Both the position numbers and the translations under genes were made by a program. Of a stretch of DNA of 9,415 nt, positions 6,496-9,415 are shown piece after piece. Positions within the stretch are counted from its first letter, which is position 1. The number at the start of each line of letters is the position of its first letter. This stretch comes from JAKORR01 sp964608495. GTDB lineage: Bacteria; Armatimonadota; Zipacnadia; Zipacnadales; FEN-943. The DNA is taken from assembly GCA_964608495.1 (NCBI GenBank), contig CAZSOQ010000206.1, forward strand, positions 1 through 9,415, read 5' to 3'. The notes below the pieces were generated by a model. The model did not search any database, was not told the DNA's origin, and saw only the letters and a program-made list of their open reading frames with translations.

Positions 6496-8667
6496 CTAGC
6501 GGCGGCGGTCACCGCCTCCGCCGCGCGGCCTGGGGCCGCGGCGCCGGTCGCGGTCGCGGTCGCCCTGGGGCCGGTCGGGCAGGCCCTCGGGCCGCGGGAG
6601 AAGCTCCTTGCGGCTGAGCCGGACCTTGCCCTCGGAGTCCACCTCGATGACCTTGACCTCCATCTCATCGCCAACCCTGGCCACGTCCTCGGTCTTCTCG
6701 ACGTGCTCCCAGGCGAGGTGAGAGATGTGAACCAGGCCCTCGCGGCCCGGCAGGAGCTCAACGAAGGCGCCGAAGGGCATGACGGAGACGACGCGGCCGG
6801 TGAAGACCTCGCCCACCTGGACCTCGCGCGTGAGGTCCTCGATGAACTTGCGGGCGCGCTCGACCTGGGCGCCGTCGGTCCCGAAGACGTAGACGGTGCC
6901 GTCGTCCTGCACGTCCACCTCGACGCCGTACTCCTCCTGGACGCCGCGGACGGTGCGGCCGCCGGGGCCGATGACGAGGCCGATCTTCTCGCGGTCCACC
7001 TGGATGGCGAACATGCGAGGCGCGTAGGGCGACAGCTCGGTCCTCGGGTAGGGCAGGGCCTCGGCCATGACGTCGAGGATCTGGGCCCGGGCCTTGCGGG
7101 CCTGCTCCAGGGCCTCGGCGCACAGGCTGACGGGCAGCCCGTTGGTCTTGGTGTCCATCTGGATGGCGGTGACGCCGATGCGGCTGCCGGCTACCTTGAA
7201 GTCCATGTAGCCCTCGAAGTCCTCGAGGCCCTGGATGTCGGTGAGGAGCTGGTAGCGATCGGGGCCGTCCCAGACGAGGCCGATGGAGATGCCAGCGACG
7301 GGCGCCTTGATGGGCACGCCGGTGTCCATGAGAGCGAGGGTCGAGCCGCAGGTGGCGGCCATGGACGTGGAGCCGTTGCTCTCCAGCACCTCGGAGACGA
7401 GGCGGATGGTGTAGGGAAACTCGTCCTCCTTGGGCAGCACGGGCTGCAGCGCGGCCTGGGCGAGCGCGCCGTGGCCGATGTCGCGGCGGCTGGGTCCGCG
7501 AAGGGCGCGGGTCTCGCCCACGGAGAAGGGCGGGAAGTTGTAGTGGTGCATGAAGCGCTCGTAGTTCTCTTCCTCGAGGGTGCGAACGAGGCGCTGGTCG
7601 GTGGTGGCGCCGAGGGTGGTGACGGTGAGCACCTGGGTCTCGCCGCGCTGGAACAGGCCAGAGCCGTGGACCCGCGGCAGCAGGCCGACCTCGCAGCTCA
7701 GGGGTCGTACCTCGTCGAAGGCGCGACCGTCCACCCGGCGGCCACCGTCGAGGACGATGCGCTTGAGATGCTCGCCGGTAAGCTCGGCGATGACGGCCTC
7801 AACGTCGGGCTTGGGGTTCTCGTGCTCCTCAGACAGCTTCCCGAGAAGCTCGGCGGTGACGAGGCTGAGGGCCTCCTGGCGCTCGGCGCGGACCGGGTTG
7901 TCGAGGGCGGCGATGATGCGGTCGCGCACCTGGTGGACGGCCTCGACGATCTCGGGCCTGGGCTCCCAGAGGGGGTAGCCGCCGGGGGGGGCAGCGTGCT
8001 CGCGGATGAAGGGCTCGATGGCGTCAATCACGACCTGGCACTGCTGGAAGCCCAGCTCGAGGGCCTCAACGATGACGCTCTCCATGACCTGCTTGGCCTG
8101 CAGTTCGAGCATGACGATGCCGTGCCTGGTGGCGGTCACCAGGAGGGCCATGTCGCCCTCCTCTATCTGCTCGAAGGAGGGGTTGATGATGAACTCGCCA
8201 CCCACGCGGCCGATCTGGACGACGCCCAGGGGCCCGTCGAAGGGCGCCGAGGAGAGGGACATGGCCACAGAGGCGGCGAGCATGGACACGACGTCCACCG
8301 AGCTGCCGTGCTCGGCGGAGAGGGGGGTGGCGATGATCTGGACATCGTGGCGAAGACCGGAGGGCAGGAGGGGCCTGATGGGCCTGTCTATGCGCCGGCC
8401 GGTGAGCACCGCCTCGTCGGAGGGCCGACCCTCGCGGCGGAAGAAGCCACCGGGGATGCGGCCGACCGCATACATCTTCTCCTCGAAATCAACCCTGAGG
8501 GGCAGGAAATCCAAGGGCACGGGCTCACGGCTGATGCCGACGGTGGCCAGGGCGACCGTGTCGCCGTACTGGCACAGCACCGCGGCATCGGCCTGAGTGG
8601 CCAGACGCCCGGTCTCAAAGCGAAGCCTGCGACCTGCCAGTTCTACTTCCAATACCTTACGAGACAT
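6496..8667 (-). CDS. pnp: Polyribonucleotide nucleotidyltransferase (PNPase)
   Basis: A 723-residue enzyme that degrades RNA 3' to 5' by phosphorolysis and can add tails in reverse; usually a trimer and often part of an RNA degradosome. Order of domains: first RNase PH core (about 10-145, with FFRREGRPSDEAVLTGR and RPIRPLLPSG), linker helical domain (about 240-310), second RNase PH core (about 320-535), KH (about 555-615, GPGG loop 567-570) and S1 (about 617-690). The phosphorolytic site is intact: Asp483, Asp489 and Lys491 keep the spacing of E. coli Asp486, Asp492 and Lys494. Ser433-Thr434-Ser435 lies in the NGSTSMA motif. The tail (691-723) has 12 arginines in 33 residues. AGGAGGT lies nine bases before the ATG at 8667. 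Downstream of rpsO, the commonest bacterial neighbour. Confidence 0.98.
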   Translation of the reverse strand: MSRKVLEVELAGRRLRFETGRLATQADAAVLCQYGDTVALATVGISREPVPLDFLPLRVDFEEKMYAVGRIPGGFFRREGRPSDEAVLTGRRIDRPIRPLLPSGLRHDVQIIATPLSAEHGSSVDVVSMLAASVAMSLSSAPFDGPLGVVQIGRVGGEFIINPSFEQIEEGDMALLVTATRHGIVMLELQAKQVMESVIVEALELGFQQCQVVIDAIEPFIREHAAPPGGYPLWEPRPEIVEAVHQVRDRIIAALDNPVRAERQEALSLVTAELLGKLSEEHENPKPDVEAVIAELTGEHLKRIVLDGGRRVDGRAFDEVRPLSCEVGLLPRVHGSGLFQRGETQVLTVTTLGATTDQRLVRTLEEENYERFMHHYNFPPFSVGETRALRGPSRRDIGHGALAQAALQPVLPKEDEFPYTIRLVSEVLESNGSTSMAATCGSTLALMDTGVPIKAPVAGISIGLVWDGPDRYQLLTDIQGLEDFEGYMDFKVAGSRIGVTAIQMDTKTNGLPVSLCAEALEQARKARAQILDVMAEALPYPRTELSPYAPRMFAIQVDREKIGLVIGPGGRTVRGVQEEYGVEVDVQDDGTVYVFGTDGAQVERARKFIEDLTREVQVGEVFTGRVVSVMPFGAFVELLPGREGLVHISHLAWEHVEKTEDVARVGDEMEVKVIEVDSEGKVRLSRKELLPRPEGLPDRPQGDRDRDRRRGPRPRGGGGDRRR
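6546..6563. repeat. Three tandem GGTCGC hexamers in the 3' end of pnp
   Basis: GGTCGC occurs three times in a row in the plus strand. Within pnp it encodes the alternating Asp-Arg run (DRDRDR, near residues 703-708) of the arginine-rich tail. A likely slip-strand expansion site, in frame in multiples of two residues. Confidence 0.6.
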
Positions 8668-8710
8668 AGCAAACGGACCTCCTCCGCCAGGGGAGAAGGC
8701 CCGTTGGGCA

Positions 8711-8764
8711 ATGAGGAACCAGGCAGGACAAGGGCCTTGAGCTTTGCCCTCCCTGTTTCCTCAT
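8711..8764 (-). promoter_or_regulatory. Imperfect long inverted repeat in the rpsO-pnp spacer (pnp leader)
   Basis: The spacer of 177 bp between rpsO and pnp holds a 54-nt inverted repeat. Perfect 8-bp outer arms (8711-8718 and 8757-8764) are followed inward by one mismatch, four pairs, one mismatch and about five more pairs including G-T. The apical part is less certain. On the minus-strand transcript this forms a rod-like stem about 45 nt upstream of the pnp start. No U-run follows, so a terminator is unlikely. In E. coli an RNase III-cleaved stem in this spacer mediates PNPase autoregulation; a similar role here is inference from position and shape. Confidence 0.55.
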
Positions 8765-8844
8765 CACGTTTCGAGACCTGTCTCCACAGGCGGGAGATGT
8801 AGATTGTAGCGACCGGCGCCAGCCAGGCCGATGCCCGCCAAGGG

Positions 8845-9114
8845 CTATCGGCGCAGGCCGAGGGCTTCGACCACTGCCCTGTACCGCTCCGGGCTCTTGG
8901 CCCGGAGGTAGTTGAGCAGACGCCGCCGCTGTCCGACTAGTCGGAGCAGACCACGCCGAGAGTGGTGATCCTTGCGGTGATGCTGGAGGTGTTCGGTAAG
9001 CTGCTCGACACGGGCGGTAAGAAGCGCGACCTGCACTTCCGGGGACCCCGTGTCACCCTCGTGTTGCTTGAACCGCTCGATGATCTCTTCCTTGGTCTGC
9101 TTGCGAAGCGACAT
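8845..9114 (-). CDS. rpsO: 30S ribosomal protein S15
   Basis: An 89-residue protein, exactly the usual length, that binds the central domain of 16S rRNA early in 30S assembly. The four-helix fold is represented by KEEIIERFKQHEGDTGSPEV (8-27), QVALLTARVEQLTEHLQHH (28-46), KDHHSRRGLLRLVGQRRRLL (48-67) and the C-terminal helix up to GLRR. DTGSPEVQ and HHSRRGLL are the rRNA-contact signatures. The start at 9114 fits the family start MSLRKQ. An in-frame ATG at 9123 (three residues longer) is better spaced from GGGAG (nine bases), so it may be used instead. First gene of the cluster with pnp. Confidence 0.97.
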   Translation of the reverse strand: MSLRKQTKEEIIERFKQHEGDTGSPEVQVALLTARVEQLTEHLQHHRKDHHSRRGLLRLVGQRRRLLNYLRAKSPERYRAVVEALGLRR

Positions 9115-9171
9115 TCCCAACATGCCCCTTTGCTCCCGTACGCTGCAGTGCTGGGGCACCACCATGGCAGC

Positions 9172-9205
9172 GCCGTCCTCGGCTCCAGCGGAGACCGCCG
9201 ACGGC
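9172..9205 (-). promoter_or_regulatory. Leader stem-loop upstream of rpsO
   Basis: A 6-bp stem (9172-9177 with 9200-9205) encloses a smaller GCGG/CCGC hairpin (9188-9191 with 9195-9198). It lies in the predicted rpsO leader. S15 represses its own messenger through leader RNA structures that differ between bacterial groups, so this is a candidate S15 site. Not matched to a named leader class; GC-rich DNA makes chance stems likely. Confidence 0.35.
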
Positions 9206-9259
9206 CGCGGGGGGCGTTGGGAGCGCTCCTCGCAGTCCGCGGTTGGGACGGTAGGCGGG

Positions 9260-9288
9260 ATGGTACCACGACTCGGCCCGCAAGTAAA
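9260..9288 (-). promoter_or_regulatory. Candidate promoter of the rpsO cluster
   Basis: TTTACT (9288-9283) and TACCAT (9265-9260) on the minus strand are 17 bp apart, each with four of six consensus bases. Transcription would begin near 9253 and give a leader of about 140 nt. Position is right for rpsO, strength is moderate. Confidence 0.4.
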
Positions 9289-9415
9289 GCCAGGGCGCGG
9301 GCACAAGACTGAGTCCGACGCCAGAGGCGCAGGCTGACGGGGGAAACCAATACCCACCGGCTTGCGCCTTCCCTATCGCCGCCGGCCTCAAACACCCGAC
9401 GCGGCGCGCGGGAAA
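9289..9415. other. Unassigned sequence upstream of the rpsO promoter
   Basis: I see no recognisable gene or repeat here. On the minus strand one frame from the right edge ends at a TGA at 9390-9388, which could be the last few codons of an upstream gene; too little is present to tell. Confidence 0.3.

Noticed and set aside
6469..8802. A 777-codon open frame on the plus strand antisense to pnp
   Set aside because: Its sequence is a low-complexity Gly/Ala/Asp/Leu/Val-rich product with no family resemblance, as expected opposite a GC-rich gene. pnp on the other strand is unmistakable.

Overview
This 9.4 kb window is GC-rich bacterial chromosome with nine protein genes, all encoding recognisable families. 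There are no insertion sequences, phage genes, CRISPR arrays, tRNA or rRNA genes. The sequence does not fix the phylum: it is a high-GC bacterium using the standard code, Shine-Dalgarno (SD) starts and sigma70-like promoters. The GldA/F/G-like transporter also occurs far outside gliding Bacteroidetes, so it does not identify the group.

Left block (1-3136, minus strand): an ABC transporter operon of the GldA/GldF/GldG type, read in the order ATPase (2986-2027), permease (2013-1303), GldG-like auxiliary protein (1259 to beyond the left edge). It is preceded by the best promoter in the window (-35 TTGACG, 17-bp spacer, -10 TATAAT, at 3136-3108) and a roughly 115-nt leader with a 9-bp hairpin.

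Middle (3137-4457): a non-coding stretch of about 520 bp, very rich in inverted repeats, then a plus-strand pair. The pair is a QueD/6-pyruvoyl-tetrahydropterin synthase homologue (3656-4033) and a half-length TauE/SafE-family membrane protein (4056-4457). A weaker plus-strand promoter-like sequence overlaps the -10 of the ABC promoter; if used, it would give the queD messenger a leader of about 540 nt. This leader is the least explained part of the window.

Right block (4510-9288, minus strand): a housekeeping cluster read rpsO (ribosomal protein S15), pnp (polynucleotide phosphorylase), dapB (4-hydroxy-tetrahydrodipicolinate reductase), asd (aspartate-semialdehyde dehydrogenase). It joins RNA turnover and translation to the aspartate branch leading to lysine and diaminopimelate. 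A promoter candidate and a structured leader precede rpsO, and a long imperfect inverted repeat lies between rpsO and pnp, where other bacteria place RNase III or S15 control elements. The cluster converges on the queD/TauE pair, with an 18-bp GC palindrome in the gap.

No clearly new multi-gene system is visible. The items most worth following are the structured region upstream of queD, the overlapping divergent promoters, the half-size TauE protein paired with QueD, and the rpsO/pnp leader structures.
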